A stretch of DNA of 64,000 bases from Eutreptiella sp. 'Long Island Sound 2002' (GCA_964036045.1 OZ038388.1:32385759-32449758); one strand, 5' to 3'. Positions 27,837-44,400 are shown, counted from the stretch's first letter. Numbers and translations are program-made. The notes: generated by a model from the sequence alone, not told the origin.

Positions 27837-30800
27837 CATCCATGGGGACATCAATGGGGACATCCATGGGGACATCAATGGGGGCATCCATGGGGACATC
27901 CATGGGGACATCCATGGGGACATCCATGGGGACATCAATGGGGACATCCATGGGGACATCCATGGGGACATCCATGGGGACAGCAATGGGGACATCCATG
28001 GGGACATCCATGGGGACATCCATGGGGACATCCATGGGGACATCCATGGGGACATCCATGGGGACATCCATGGGGACATCCATGGGGACATCCATGGGGA
28101 CATCCATGGGGACATCCATGGGGACATCCATGGGGACATCCATGGGGACATCCATGGGGACATCCATGGGGACATCCATGGGGACATCCATGGGGCATCA
28201 ATGGGGACATCCATGGGGACATCCATGGGGACATCAATGGGGACATGAATGGGGACATCCATGGGGACATCCATGGGGACATCCATGGGGACCTCCATGG
28301 GGACATCCATGGGGACATCCATGGGGACATCCATGGGGACATCAATGGGGACATCCATGGGGACATCCATGGGGACATCCATGGGGACATCAATGGGGAC
28401 ATCCATGGGGACATCCATGGGGACATCCATGGGGACATCCATGGGGACATCCATGGGGACATCCATGGGGACATCAATGGGGACATCCATGGGGACATCC
28501 ATGGGGACATCCATGGGGATATCCATGGGGACATCCATGGGGATATCCATGGGGACATCCATGGGGACATCCATGGGGACATCCATGGGGACATCCATGG
28601 GGACATCCATGGGGACATCCATGGGGACATCCATGGGGACATCAATGGGGACATCCATGGGGACATCAATGGGGACATCCATGGGGACATCCATGGGGAC
28701 ATCCATGGGGACATCCATGGGGACATCCATGGGGACATCCATGGGGACATCCATGGGGACATCCATGGGGACATCCATGGGGACATCAATGGGGACATCA
28801 ATGGGGACATCCATGGGGACATCCATGGGGACATCCATGGGGACATCCATGGGGACATCAATGGGGACATCCATGGGGACATCCATGGGGACATCCATGG
28901 GGACATCCATGGGGACATCCATGGGGACATCCATGGGGACATCCATGGGGACATCCATGGGGACATCAATGGGGACATGAATGGGGACATCCATGGGGAC
29001 ATCCATGGGGACATCCATGGGGACATCCATGGGGACCTCCATGGGGACATCCATGGGGACATCCATGGGGACATCCATGGGGACATCAATGGGGACATCC
29101 ATGGGGACATCAATGGGGACAACAATGGGGACATCCATGGGGACATCCATGGGGACATCCATGGGGACATCCATGGGGACATCAATGGGGACATCCATGG
29201 GGACATCCATGGGGACATCAATGGGGACATCCATGGGGACATCCATGGGGATATCCATGGGGACATCAATGGGGACATCAATGGGGACATCCATGGGGAC
29301 ATCAATGGGGACATCCATGGGGACATCCATGGGGACATCCATGGGGACATCAATGGGGACATCCATGGGGACATCCATGGGGACATCCATGGGGACATCC
29401 ATGGGGACATCCATGGGGACATCCATGGGGACATCCATGGGGACATCCATGGGGACATCCATGGGGACATCAATGGGGACATCCATGGGGACATCCATGG
29501 GGACATCAATGGGGACATCAATGGGGACATCCATGGGGACATCCATGGGGACATCCATGGGGACATCAATGGGGACATCCATGGGGACATCCATGGGGAC
29601 ATCAATGGGGACATCCATGGGGACATCAATGGGGACATAAATGGGGACATCCATGGGGACATCCATGGGGACATCAATGAGGACATCCATGGGGACATCC
29701 ATGGGGACATCCATGGGGACATCCATGGGGACATCCATGGGGACATCCATGGGGACATCCATGGGGACATCCATGGGGACATCAATGGGGACATCAATGG
29801 GGACATCCATGGGGACATCCATGGGGACATCAATGGGGACATCCATGGGGACATGAATGGGGACATCCATGGGGACATCCATGGGGACATCCATGGGGAC
29901 ATCCATGGGGACATCAATGGGGACATCAATGGGGATATCCATGGGGACATCCATGGGGACATCAATGGGGACATCAATGGGGACATCAATGGGGATATCC
30001 ATGGGGACATCAATGGGGACATCAATGGGGACATCCATGGGGACATCCATGGGGACATCCATGGGGACATCCATGGGGACATCCATGGGGACATCCATGG
30101 GGACATCCATGGGGACATCAATGGGGACATCAATGGGGCCATCCATGGGGACATCAATGGGGACATCAATGGGGACATCCATGGGGACATCCATGGGGAC
30201 ATCCATGGGGACATCCATGGGGACATCCATGGGGACATCAATGGGGACATCAATGGGGATATCCATGGGGACATCAATGGGGACATCAATGGGGACATCC
30301 ATGGGGACATCCATGGGGACAACAATGGGGACATCCATGGGGACATCCATGGGGACATCCATGGGGACATCCATGGGGACATCAATGGGGACATCAATGG
30401 GGACATCCATGGGGACATCCATGGGGACATCAATGGGGACATCCATGGGGACATCCATGGGGACATCCATGGGGACATGCATGGGGACATCAATGGGGAC
30501 ATCCATGGGGACATCCATGGGGACATCCATGGGGACATCAATGGGGACATCCATGGGGACATCCATGGGGACATCCATGGGGACATCAATGGGGACATCA
30601 ATGGGGATATCCATGGGGACATCAATGGGGACATCAATGGGGACATCCATGGGGACATCCATGGGGACAACAATGGGGACATCCATGGGGACATCCATGG
30701 GGACATCCATGGGGACATCCATGGGGACATCCATGGGGACATCCATGGGGACATCCATGGGGACATCCATGGGGACATCCATGGGGACATCCATGGGGAC

Positions 30801-33800
30801 ATCAATGGGGACATCAATGGGGACATCCATGGGGACATCCATGGGGACATCAATGGGGACATCCATGGGGACATCCATGGGGACATCCATGGGGACATGC
30901 ATGGGGACATCAATGGGGACATCCATGGGGACATCCATGGGGACATCCATGGGGACATCCATGGGGACATCCATGGGGACATCCATGGGGACATCAATGG
31001 GGACATCAATGGGGACATCCATGGGGACATCCATGGGGACATCAATGGGGACATCCATGGGGACATCCATGGGGACATCCATGGGGACATGCATGGGGAC
31101 ATCAATGGGGACATCCATGGGGACATCAATGGGGACATCCATGGGGACATCCATGGGGACATCCATGGGGACATCCATGGGGACATCAATGGGGACATCA
31201 ATGGGGACATCAATGGGGACATCCATGGGGACATCCATGGGGACATCCATGTGTACAGCCATGGGGACATCCATGGGGACATCCATGGGGACATCAATGG
31301 GGATATCCATGGGGACATCCATGGGGACATCCATGGGGACATCCATGGGGACATCAATGGGGACATCAATGGGGATATCCATGGGGACATCCATGGGGAC
31401 ATCAATGGGGACATCAATGGGGACATCAATGGGGACATCCATGGGGACATCCATGGGGACATCAATGGGGACATCAATGGGGACATCCATGGGGACATCA
31501 ATGGGGACATCCATGGGGACATCCATGGGGACATCCATGGGGACATCCATGGGGACATCAATGGGGACATCCATGGGGACATCCATGGGGACATCCATGG
31601 GGACATGCATGGGGACATCAATGGGGACATCCATGGGGACATCAATGGGGACATCCATGGGGACATCCATGGGGACATCCATGGGGACATCCATGGGGAC
31701 ATCCATGGGGACATCCATGGGGACATCAATGGGGACATCAATGGGGACATCAATGGGGACATCCATGGGGACATCCATGGGGACATCCATGGGGACATCC
31801 ATGGGGACATCCATGGGGACATCCATGGGGACATCAATGGGGACATCCATGGGGACATCCATGGGGACATCAATGGGGACATCAATGGGGACATCCATGG
31901 GGACATCAATGGGGACATCAATGGGGACATCAATGGGGACATCAATGGGGACATCCATGGGGACATCAATGGGGACATCAATGGGGACATCAATGGGGAC
32001 ATCCATGGGGACATCAATGGGGACATCAATGGGGACATCAATGGGGACATCCGTGGGGACATCCATGGGGACATCCATGCGGACATCCATGGGGACATCC
32101 ATGGGGACATCCATGGGGACATCCATGGGGACATCAATGGGGACATCCATGGGGACATCCATGGGGACATCCATGGGGACATCCATTGGGACATCCATGG
32201 GGACATCAATGGGGACATCCATGGGGACATCCATGGGGACATCCATGGGGACATCCATGGGGACATCAATGGGGACAGCAATGGGGATATCCATGGGGAC
32301 ATCCATGGGGACATCAATGGGGACATCAATGGGGACATCAATGGGGACATCAATGGGGACATCCATGGGGACATCCATGGGGACATCCATGGGGACATCC
32401 ATGGGGACATCCATGGGGACATCAATGGGGACATCCATGGGGACATCCATGGGGACATCAATGGGGACATCAATGGGGACATCCATGGGGACATCAATGG
32501 GGACATCAATGGGGACATCCATGGGGACATCAATGGGGACATCAATGGGGACATCAATGGGGACATCCATGGGGACATCCATGGGGACATCAATGGGGAC
32601 ATCAATGGGGACATCCATGGGGACATCAATGGGGACATCAATGGGGACATCAATGGGGACATCCATGGGGACATCCATGGGGACATCCATGCGGACATCC
32701 ATGCGGACATCCATGGGGACATCCATGGGGACATCCATGGGGACATCAATGGGGACATCCATGGGGACATCAATGGGGACATCCATGGGGACATCCATGG
32801 GGACATCCATGGGGACATCCATGGGGACATCCATGGGGACATCAATGGGGACATCAATGGGGACATCCATGGGGACATCCATGGGGACATCCATGGGGAC
32901 ATCCATGGGGACATCCATGGGGACATCAATGGGGACATCAATGGGGACATCCATGGGGACATCCATGGGGACATCAATGGGGACATCCATGGGGACATCC
33001 ATGGGGACATCAATGGGGACATCCATGGGGACATCCATGGGGACATCAATGGGGACATCAATGGGGACATCCATGGGGACATCAATGGGGACATCAATGG
33101 GGACATCAATGGGGACATCAATGGGGACATCCATGGGGACATCAATGGGGACATCAATGGGGACATCAATGGGGACATCCATGGGGACATCAATGGGGAC
33201 ATCAATGGGGACATCAATGGGGACATCCATGGGGACATCCATGCGGACATCCATGGGGACATCCATGGGGACATCCATGGGGACATCCATGGGGACATCA
33301 ATGGGGACATCCATGGGGACATCCATGGGGACATCCATGGGGACATCCATGGGGACATCCATGGGGACATCAATGGGGACATCCATGGGGACATCCATGG
33401 GGACATCCATGGGGACATCCATGGGGACATCAATGGGGACAGCAATGGGGATATCCATGGGGACATCCATGGGGACATCAATGGGGACATCAATGGGGAC
33501 ATCAATGGGGACATCAATGGGGACATCCATGGGGACATCCATGGGGACATCCATGGGGACATCCATGGGGACATCCATGGGGACATCCATGGGGACATCC
33601 ATGGGGACATCCATGGGGACATCCATGGGGACATCAATGGGGACATCCATGGGGACATCCATGGGGACATCCATGGGGACATCCATGGGGACATCAATGG
33701 GGACATCCATGGGGACATCCATGGGGACATCAATGGGGACATCAATGGGGACATCCATGGGGACATCAATGGGGACATCAATGGGGACATCCATGGGGAC

Positions 33801-34389
33801 ATCAATTGGGACATCAATGGGGACATCAATGGGGACATCCATGGGGACATCAATGGGGACATCCATGGGGACATCAATGGGGACATCAATGGGGACATCA
33901 ATGGGGACATCCATGGGGACATCAATGGGGACATCAATGGGGACATCAATGGGGACATCCATGGGGACATCAATGGGGACATCAATGGGGACATCAATGG
34001 GGACATCCATGGGGACATCAATGGGGACATCAATGGGGACATCAATGGGGACATCCATGGGGACATCCATGGGGACATCCATGGGGACATCCATGGGGAC
34101 ATCAATGGGGACATCCATGGGGACATCCATGGGGACATCAATGGGGACATCAATGGGGACATCCATGGGGACATCAATGGGGACATCAATGGGGACATCA
34201 ATGGGGACATCCATGGGGACATCAATGGGGACATCCATGGGGACATCCATGGGGACATCCATGGGGACATCCATGGGGACATCCATGCGGACATCCATGG
34301 GGACATCCATGGGGACATCCATGGGGACTTCCATGGGGACATCCATGGGGACATCAATGGGGACATCAATGGGGACATCCATGGGGACA

Positions 34390-35890
34390 TCAATGGGAAC
34401 ATCCATGGGGACATCCATGGGAACATCCATGGGGACATCCATGGGGACATCCATGGGGAAATCAATGGGGACATCCATGGGAACATCCATGGGGACATCC
34501 ATGGGGACATCCATGGGGACATCCATGGGAACATCCATGGGGACATCCATGGGGACATCCATGGGGACATCCATGGGGACATCCATGGGGACATCCGTGG
34601 GGACATCCGTGGGGACATCCATGGGGACATCCATGGGGACAGCAATGGGGACAGCAATGGGGACATCAATGGGGACATCAATGGGGACATCAATGGGGAC
34701 ATCCATGGGGACATCCATGGGGCCATCCATGGGGACATCCATGGGGACATCCATGGGGACATCCGTGGGGACATCCGTGGGGACATCCATGGGGACATCC
34801 ATGGGGACAGCAATGGGGACAGCAATGGGGACATCAATGGTGAAATCAATGGGGACATCCATGGGGACATCCATGGGGACATCAATGGGGACATCCATGG
34901 GGACATCAATGGGGACATCCATGGGGACATCCATGGGGACATCAATGGGGACATCCATGGGGACATCCATGGGGACATCAATGGGGACATCAATGGGGAC
35001 ATCCATGGGGACATCCATGGGGACATCAATGGGGACATCAATGGGGACATCAATGGGGACATCCATGGGGACATCAATGGGGACATCCATGGGGACATCA
35101 ATGGGGACATCCATGGGGACTTCCATGGGGACATCCATGTGTACATCCATGGGGACATCAATGGGGACATCCATGGGGACATCCATGGGGACATCCATGG
35201 GGACATCCATGGGGACATCCATGGGGACATCCATGGGGACATCCATGGGGACATCCATGGGGACATCAATGGGGACATCAATGGGGACATCCATGGGGAC
35301 ATCAATGGGGACATCAATGGGGACATCAATGGGGACATCCATGGGGACATCAATGGGGACATCAATGGGGACATCAATGGGGACATCCATGGGGACATCC
35401 ATGGGGACATCCATGCGGACATCCATGGGGACATCCATGGGGACATCCATGGGGACTTCCATGGGGACATCCATGGGGACATCAATGGGGACATCAATGG
35501 GGACATCCATGGGGACATCAATGGGAACATCCATGGGGACATCCATGGGAACATCCATGGGGACATCCATGGGGACATCCATGGGGAAATCAATGGGGAC
35601 ATCCATGGGAACATCCATGGGGACATCCATGGGGACATCCATGGGGACATCCATGGGAACATCCATGGGGACATCCATGGGGACATCCATGGGAACATCC
35701 ATGGGGACATCAATGGGGACATCAATGGGGACATCCATGGGGACATCCATGGGGCCATCCATGGGGACATCCATGGGGACATCCATGGGGACATCCGTGG
35801 GGACATCCGTGGGGACATCCATGGGGACATCCATGGGGACAGCAATGGGGACAGCAATGGGGACATCAATGGTGACATCAATGGGGACAT
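34390..35890 (+). repeat. 1128-bp-offset duplication with GAACATCC markers
   Basis: ATGGGAAC at 34393 and 35521 and ATGGGGAAATCA at 34453 and 35581 show a constant 1128-bp (94-unit) offset. The later pair ATGGTGAAATCA at 34837 and ATGGTGACATCA at 35869 is offset by 1032 bp. The second copy has therefore lost 8 units net. Inside the first copy, the paired GTGGGG units are themselves duplicated 168 bp apart, at 34597 and 34765. Confidence 0.82.
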
Positions 35891-38500
35891 CCATGGGGAC
35901 ATCCATGGGGACATCAATGGGGACATCCATGGGGACATCAATGGGGACATCCATGGGGACATCCATGGGGACATCAATGGGGACATCCATGGGGACATCC
36001 ATGGGGACATCAATGGGGACATCAATGGGGACATCCATGGGGACATCCATGGGGACATCAATGGGGACATCAATGGGGACATCAATGGGGACATCCATGG
36101 GGACATCAATGGGGACATCCATGGGGACATCCATGGGGACATCAATGGGGACATCCATGGGGACTTCCATGGGGACATCCATGTGTACATCCATGGGGAC
36201 ATCAATGGGGACATCCATGGGGACATCCATGGGGACATCCATGGGGACATCCATGGGGACATCCATGGGGACATCCATGGGGACATCCATGGGGACATCC
36301 ATGGGGACACCAATGGGGACAGCAATGGGGACATCAATGGGGACATCAATGGGGACATCCATGGGGACATCCATGGGGACATCCATGGGGACATCCATGG
36401 GGACATCAATGGGGACATCCATGGGGACATCCATGGGGACATCAATGGGGACATCCATGGGGACATCCATGGGGACATCAATGGGGACATCAATGGGGAC
36501 ATCAATGGGGACATCCATGGGGACATCCATGGGGACATCAATGGGGACATCCATGGGGACATCCATGGGGACATCCATGGGGACATCAATGGGGACATCC
36601 ATGGGGACATCCATGGGGACATCAATGGGGACATCCATGGGGACATCCGTGGGGACATCAATGGGGACATCAATGGGGACATCAATGGGGACATCCATGG
36701 GGACATCAATGGGGACATCCATGGGGACATCCATGGGGACATCAATGGGGACATCCATGGGGACATCCATGGGGACATCAATGGGGACATCAATGGGGAC
36801 ATCAATGGGGACATCCATGGGGACATCAATGGGGACATCCATGGGGACATCCATGGGGACATCAATGGGGACATCCATGGGGACTTCCATGGGGACATCC
36901 ATGTGTACATCCATGGGGACATCAATGGGGACATCCATGGGGACATCCATGGGGACATCCATGGCGACATCCATGGGGACATCCATGGGGACATCCATGG
37001 GGACATCCATGGGGACATCCATGGAGACAGCAATGGGGACAGCAATGGGGACATCAATGGGGACATCAATGGGGACAGCAATGGGGACATCCATGGGGAC
37101 ATCCATGGGGACATCCATGGGGACATCAATGGGGACATCCATGGGGACATCCATGGGGACATCAATGAGGACATCCATGGGGACATCAATGGGGACATCA
37201 ATGGGGCCATCAATGGGGACATCCATTGGGACATCAATGGGGACATCAATGGGGACATCCATGGGGACATCCATGGGGACATCCATGGGGACATCAATGG
37301 GGACATCCATGGGGCCATCCATGGGGACATCAATGGGGACATCCATGGGGACATCAATGGGGACATCCATGGGGACATCAATGGGGACATCCATGGGGAC
37401 ATCCATGGGGACATCAATGGGGACATCAATGGGGACATCAATGGGGACATCCATGGGGACATCCATGGGGACATCCATGGGGACATCCATGGGGACATCA
37501 ATGGGGACATCCATGGGGACTTCCATGTGGACATCCATGTGTACATCCATGGGGACATCAATGGGGACACCCATGGGGACATCCATGGGGACATCCATGG
37601 GGACATCCATGGGGACATCCATGGGGACATCCATGGGGACATCCATGGGGACATCCATGGGGACAGCAATGGGGACAGCAATGGGGACATCAATGGGGAC
37701 ATCAATGGGGACATCCATGGGGACATCCATGGGGACATCCATGGGGACATCAATGGGGACATCCATGGGGACATCCATGGGGACATCAATGGGGACATCC
37801 ATGGGGACATCCATGGGGACATCAATGGGGACATCAATGGAGACATCAATGGGGACATCCATGGGGACATCCATGGGGACATCAATGGGGACATCCATGG
37901 GGACATCCATGGGGACATCCATGGGGACATCCATGGGGACATCCATGGGGACATCCATGGGGACATCAATGGGGACATCCATGGGGACATCCATGGGGAC
38001 ATCAATGGGGACATCAATGGGGACATCAATGGGGACATCCATGGGGACATCAATGGGGACATCCATGGGGACATCCATGGGGACATCAATGGGGACATCA
38101 ATGGGGACATCCATGGGGACATCAATGGGGACATCAATGGGGACATCAATGGGGACATCCATGGGGACATCAATGGGGACATCCATGGGGACATCCATGG
38201 GGACATCCATGGGGACATCCATGGGGACTTCCATGGGGACATCCATGTGTACATCCATGGGGACATCAATGGGGACATCCATGGGGACATCCATGGGGAC
38301 ATCCATGGGGACATCCATGGGGACATCAATGGGGACATCCATGGGGACATCCATGGGGACATCCATGTGTACATCCATGGGGACATCAATGGGGACATCC
38401 ATGGGGACATCCATGGGGACATCCATGGGGACATCCATGGGGACATCCATGGGGACATCCATGGGGACATCCATGGGGACATCCATGGGGACATCCATGG
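35130..38500 (+). repeat. Higher-order repeat marked by ATGTGTACATCC
   Basis: ATGTGTACATCC occurs at 35137, 36181, 36901, 37537, 38245 and 38365. Most copies are preceded by ACTTCC and followed about 120 bp later by paired ACAGCA units. Spacings of 1044, 720, 636, 708 and 120 bp are all multiples of 12, so the cassette was copied with unit gains and losses. Confidence 0.8.
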
Positions 38501-39480
38501 GGACAGCAATGGGGACAGCAATGGGGACATCAATGGGGACATCAATGGGGACATCAATGGGGACATCCATGGGGACATCCATGGGGACATCAATGGGGAC
38601 ATCCATGGGGACATCCATGGGGACATCAATGGGGACATCCATGGGGCCATCCATGGGGACATCAATGGGGACATCCATGGGGACATCCATGGGGACATCA
38701 ATGGGGACATCCATGGGGACATCCATGGGGACATCCATGGGGACATCAATGGGACGTCAATGGGGACATCCATGGGGACATCAATGGGGACATCAATGGG
38801 GACATCCATGGGGCCATCCATGGGGACATCCATGGGGACATCAATGGGGACATCAATGGGGACATCCATGGGGACATCCATGGGGACAGCAATGGGGACA
38901 TCAATGGGGACATCCATGGGGACATCCATGGGGACATCCATGGGGACATCCAGGGGGACATCCATGGGGACATCCATGGGGACATCCATGGGGACATCCA
39001 TGGGGACATCAATGGGGACATCCATGGGGCCATCCATGGGGACATCAATGGGGACATCCATGGGGACATCAATGGGGACATCCATGGGGACATCCATGGG
39101 GACATCCATGGGGACATCAATGGGACATCAATGGGGACATCCATGGGGACAGCAATGGGGACATCAATGGGGACATCCATGGGGCCATCCATGGGGCCAT
39201 CCATGGGGACATCAATGGGGACATCCATGGGGACATCCATGGGGACATCAATGGGGACATCAATGGGAACATCCACGGGGACATCCATGGGGACATCAAT
39301 GAGGACATCCATGGGGACATCCATGGGGACATCCATGGGGACATCAATGGGGACATCCATGGGGACATCAATGGGGACATCCATGGGGACATCAATGGGG
39401 ACATCCATGGGGACATCCATGGGGACATCCATGGGGACATCAATGGGGACATCAATGGGGACATCCATGGGGACATCCAT

Positions 39481-40572
39481 GGGGACATCAATGGGGACAT
39501 CCATGGGGACATCCATGGGAACATCCATGGGGCCATCCATGGGGACATCCATGGGGACATCCATGGGGACACCCATGGGGACATCCATGGGGACATCAAT
39601 GGGGACATCAATGGGGACATCCATGGGGACATCCATGGGGACATCCATGGGGACATCCATGGGGACATCCATGGGGACATCAATGGGGACATCCATGGGT
39701 ACATCCATGGGGACATCCATGGGGACATCCATGGGGACATCAATGGGGACATCCATGGGGACATCCATGGGGACATCCATGGGGACATCAATGGGGACAT
39801 CCATGGGGACATCCATGGGGACATCCATGGGGGCATCAATGGGGACATCAATGGGGACATCCATGGGGACATCCATGGGGACATCCATGGGGACATCAAT
39901 GGGGACATCCATGGGGACATCAATGGGGACATCCATGGGGACATCCATGGGGACATCCATGGGGACATCAATGGGGACATCAATGGGGACATCCATGGGG
40001 ACATCCATGGGGACATCCATGGGGACATCCATGGGGACATCCATGGGGACATCCATGGGGACATCCATGGGGACATCCATGGGGACATCAATGGGGACAT
40101 CAATGGGGACATCAATGGGGACATCAATGGGGACATCCATGGGGACATCCATGGGGACATCCATGGGGACATCCATGGGGACATCCATGTGGACATCCAT
40201 GGGGACATCCATGGGGACATCCATGGGGACATCCATGGGGACATCCATGGGGACATCAATGGGGACATCCATGGGGACATCCATGGGGCCATCCATGGGG
40301 ACATCAATGGGGACATCCATGGGGACATCCATGGGGACATCCATGGGGACATCCATGGGGACATCCATGGGGACATCCGTGGGGACATCCATGGGGACAT
40401 CCATGGGGACATCAATGGGGACATCCATGGGGACATCCATGGGGACATCAATGGGGACATCAATGGGGACATCCATGGGGACATCCATGGGGACATCCAT
40501 GGGGATATCCATGGGGACATCCATGGGCACATCCATGGGGACATCCATGGGGACATCCATGGGGACATCCAT
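39481..40572 (+). repeat. 1092-bp higher-order repeat, copy 1
   Basis: Markers in order are GAACATCC with GCCATCC at 39519, GGTACATCC near 39697, GTGGACATCC near 40189, and GATATCC with GGGCACATCC from 40501. Each recurs 1092 bp (91 units) later. One difference is ACACCC near 39570 against ACATCC in copy 2. Confidence 0.88.
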
Positions 40573-41664
40573 GGGGACATCAATGGGGACATCCATGGGG
40601 ACATCCATGGGAACATCCATGGGGCCATCCATGGGGACATCCATGGGGACATCCATGGGGACATCCATGGGGACATCCATGGGGACATCAATGGGGACAT
40701 CAATGGGGACATCCATGGGGACATCCATGGGGACATCCATGGGGACATCCATGGGGACATCCATGGGGACATCAATGGGGACATCCATGGGTACATCCAT
40801 GGGGACATCCATGGGGACATCCATGGGGACATCAATGGGGACATCCATGGGGACATCCATGGGGACATCCATGGGGACATCAATGGGGACATCCATGGGG
40901 ACATCCATGGGGACATCCATGGGGGCATCAATGGGGACATCCATGGGGACATCCATGGGGACATCCATGGGGACATCCATGGGGACATCAATGGGGACAT
41001 CCATGGGGACATCAATGGGGACATCCATGGGGACATCCATGGGGACATCCATGGGGACATCAATGGGGACATCAATGGGGACATCCATGGGGACATCCAT
41101 GGGGACATCCATGGGGACATCCATGGGGACATCCATGGGGACATCCATGGGGACATCCATGGGGACATCCATGGGGACATCAATGGGGACATCAATGGGG
41201 ACATCAATGGGGACATCAATGGGGACATCCATGGGGACATCCATGGGGACATCCATGGGGACATCCATGGGGACATCCATGTGGACATCCATGGGGACAT
41301 CCATGGGGACATCCATGGGGACATCCATGGGGACATCCATGGGGACATCAATGGGGACATCCATGGGGACATCCATGGGGCCATCCATGGGGACATCAAT
41401 GGGGACATCCATGGGGACATCCATGGGGACATCCATGGGGACATCCATGGGGACATCCATGGGGACATCCGTGGGGACATCCATGGGGACATCCATGGGG
41501 ACATCAATGGGGACATCCATGGGGACATCCATGGGGACATCAATGGGGACATCAATGGGGACATCCATGGGGACATCAATGGGGACATCCATGGGGATAT
41601 CCATGGGGACATCCATGGGCACATCCATGGGGACATCCATGGGGACATCCATGGGGACATCCAT
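40573..41664 (+). repeat. 1092-bp higher-order repeat, copy 2
   Basis: Repeats the marker series of copy 1 at 40611, 40789, 41281 and 41593. The junction is direct, making this an in-tandem duplication. Confidence 0.88.
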
Positions 41665-42840
41665 GGGGACATCCATGGGGACATCCATGGGGACATCAAT
41701 GGGGACATCCATGGGGACATCCATGGGGACATCAATGGGGACATCCATGGGGACATCCATGGGGACATCCATGGGGACATCCGTGGGGACATCCATGGGG
41801 ACATCCATGGGGACATCAATGGGGACATCCATGGGGACATCAATGGGGACATCAATGGGGACATCCATGGGGACATCCATGGGGACATCCATGGGGATAT
41901 CCATGGGGACATCAATGGGGACATCCATGGGGACATCCATGGGGACATCCATGGGGACATCCATGGGGACATCCATGGGGACATCAATGGGGACATCAAT
42001 GGGGACCTCCATGGGGACATCCATGGGGACATCAATGGGGACATCAATGGGGACATCCATGGGGACATCCATGGGGACATCAATGGGGACATCCATGGGG
42101 ACATCCATGGGGACATCCATGGGGACATCCATGGGGACATCCATGGGGACATCAATGGGGACATCCATGTGTACATCCATGGGGACATCCATGGGGACAT
42201 CCATGGGGACATCCATGGGGACATCAATGGGGACATCCATGGGGACATCCATGGGGACATCCATGTGTACATCCATGGGGACATCCATGGGGACATCCAT
42301 GGGGACATCCATGGGGACATCAATGGGGACATCCATGGGGACATCCATGGGGACATCCATGGGGACATCCATGGGGACATCAATGGGGACATCAATGGGG
42401 ACATCCATGGGGACATCCATGGGGACATCCATGGGGACATCAATGGGGACATCAATGGGGACATCCATGGGGACATCCATGGGGACATCCATGGGGACAT
42501 CCATGGGGACATCCATGGGGACATCAATGGGGACATCCATGGGGACATCCATGGGGACATCAATGGGGACATCCATGGGGACATCCATGGGGACGCCCAT
42601 GGGGACATCCATGGGGACATCCATGGGGACATCCATGGGGACATCCATGGGGACATCCATGGGGACATCAATGGGGACATCCATGGGGACATCCATGGGG
42701 ACATCCATGGGGACATCCATGGGGACATCAATGGGGACATCCATGGGGACATCCATGGGGACGTCCATGGGGACATCCATGGGGACATCCATGGGGACAT
42801 CCATGGGGACATCCATGGGGACATCCATGGGGACATCCAT

Positions 42841-44400
42841 GGGGCCATCCATGGGGACATCCATGGGGACGTCCATGGGGACATCCATGGGGACATCCAT
42901 GGGGACATCCATGGGGACATCCATGGGGACATCCATGGGGACATCCATGGGGACATCCATGGGGACATCAATGGGGACATCCATGGGGACATCCATGGGA
43001 ACATCAATGGGGACATCCATGGGGACATCCATGGGGACATCAATGGGGACATCCATGGGGACATCCATGGGGACATCCATGGGGACATCAATGGGGACAT
43101 CAATGGGGACATCCATGGGGACATCCATGGGGACATCAATGGGGACATCCATGGGGACATCCATGGGGACATCCATGGGGACATCAATGGGGACATCCAT
43201 GGGGACATCAATGGGGACGTCCCTGGGGACATCCATGGGGACATCCATGGGGACATCCATGGGGACATCCATGGGGACATCCATGGGGACATCTATGGGG
43301 ACATCCATGGGGACATCAATGGGGACATCCATGGGGACATCCATGGGGACATCAATGGGGACATCAATGGGGACATCCATGGGGACATCCATGGGGACAT
43401 CCATGGGGACATCAATGGGGACATCCATGGGGACATCAATGGGGACATCAATGGGGACATCCATGGGGACATCCATGGGGACATCAATGGGGACATCCAT
43501 GGGGACATCCATGGGGACATCCATGGGGACATCAATGGGGACATCCATGGGGACATCCATGGGGACATCCATGGGGACATCCATGGGGACATCCATGGGG
43601 CCATCCATGGGGACATCCATGGGGACGTCCATGGGGACATCCATGGGGACATCCATGGGGACATCCATGGGGACATCCATGGGGACATCCATGGGGACAT
43701 CCATGGGGACATCCATGGGGACATCAATGGGGACATCCATGGGGACATCCATGGGAACATCAATGGGGACATCCATGGGGACATCCATGGGGACATCAAT
43801 GGGGACATCCATGGGGACATCCATGGGGACATCAATGGGGACATCCATGGGGACATCCATGGGGACATCCATGGGGACATCAATGGGGACATCCATGGGG
43901 ACATCAATGGGGACATCCATGGGGACATCAATGGGGACATCAATGGGGACATCCATGGGGACATCCATGGGGACATCAATGGGGACATCCATGGGGACAT
44001 CCATGGGGACATCCATGGGGACATCAATGGGGACATCAATGGGGACATCCATGGGGACATCAATGGGGACGTCCATGGGGACATCCATGGGGACATCCAT
44101 GGGGACATCCATGGGGACATCCATGGGGACATCCATGGGGACATCAATGGGGACATCCATGGGGACATCCATGGGGACATCCATGGGGACATCAATGGGG
44201 ACATCCATGGGGACATCAATGGGGACATCCATGGGGACATCCATGGGGACATCAATGGGGACATCAATGGGGACATCCATGGGGACATCCATGGGGACAT
44301 CCATGGGGACATCCATGGGGACATCAATGGGGACATCCATGGGGACATCCATGGGGACATCCATGGGGACATCAATGGGGACATCCATGGGGACATCAAT
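42841..44400 (+). repeat. 756-bp-offset duplication with ACGTCC markers
   Basis: GCCATCC followed two units later by ACGTCC occurs at 42841 and 43597. GGAACATCAATGG occurs near 42998 and 43754, the same 756-bp (63-unit) offset. Further on, ACGTCC at 43216 and 44069 is offset by about 852 bp, so one copy gained 8 units. Confidence 0.8.
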
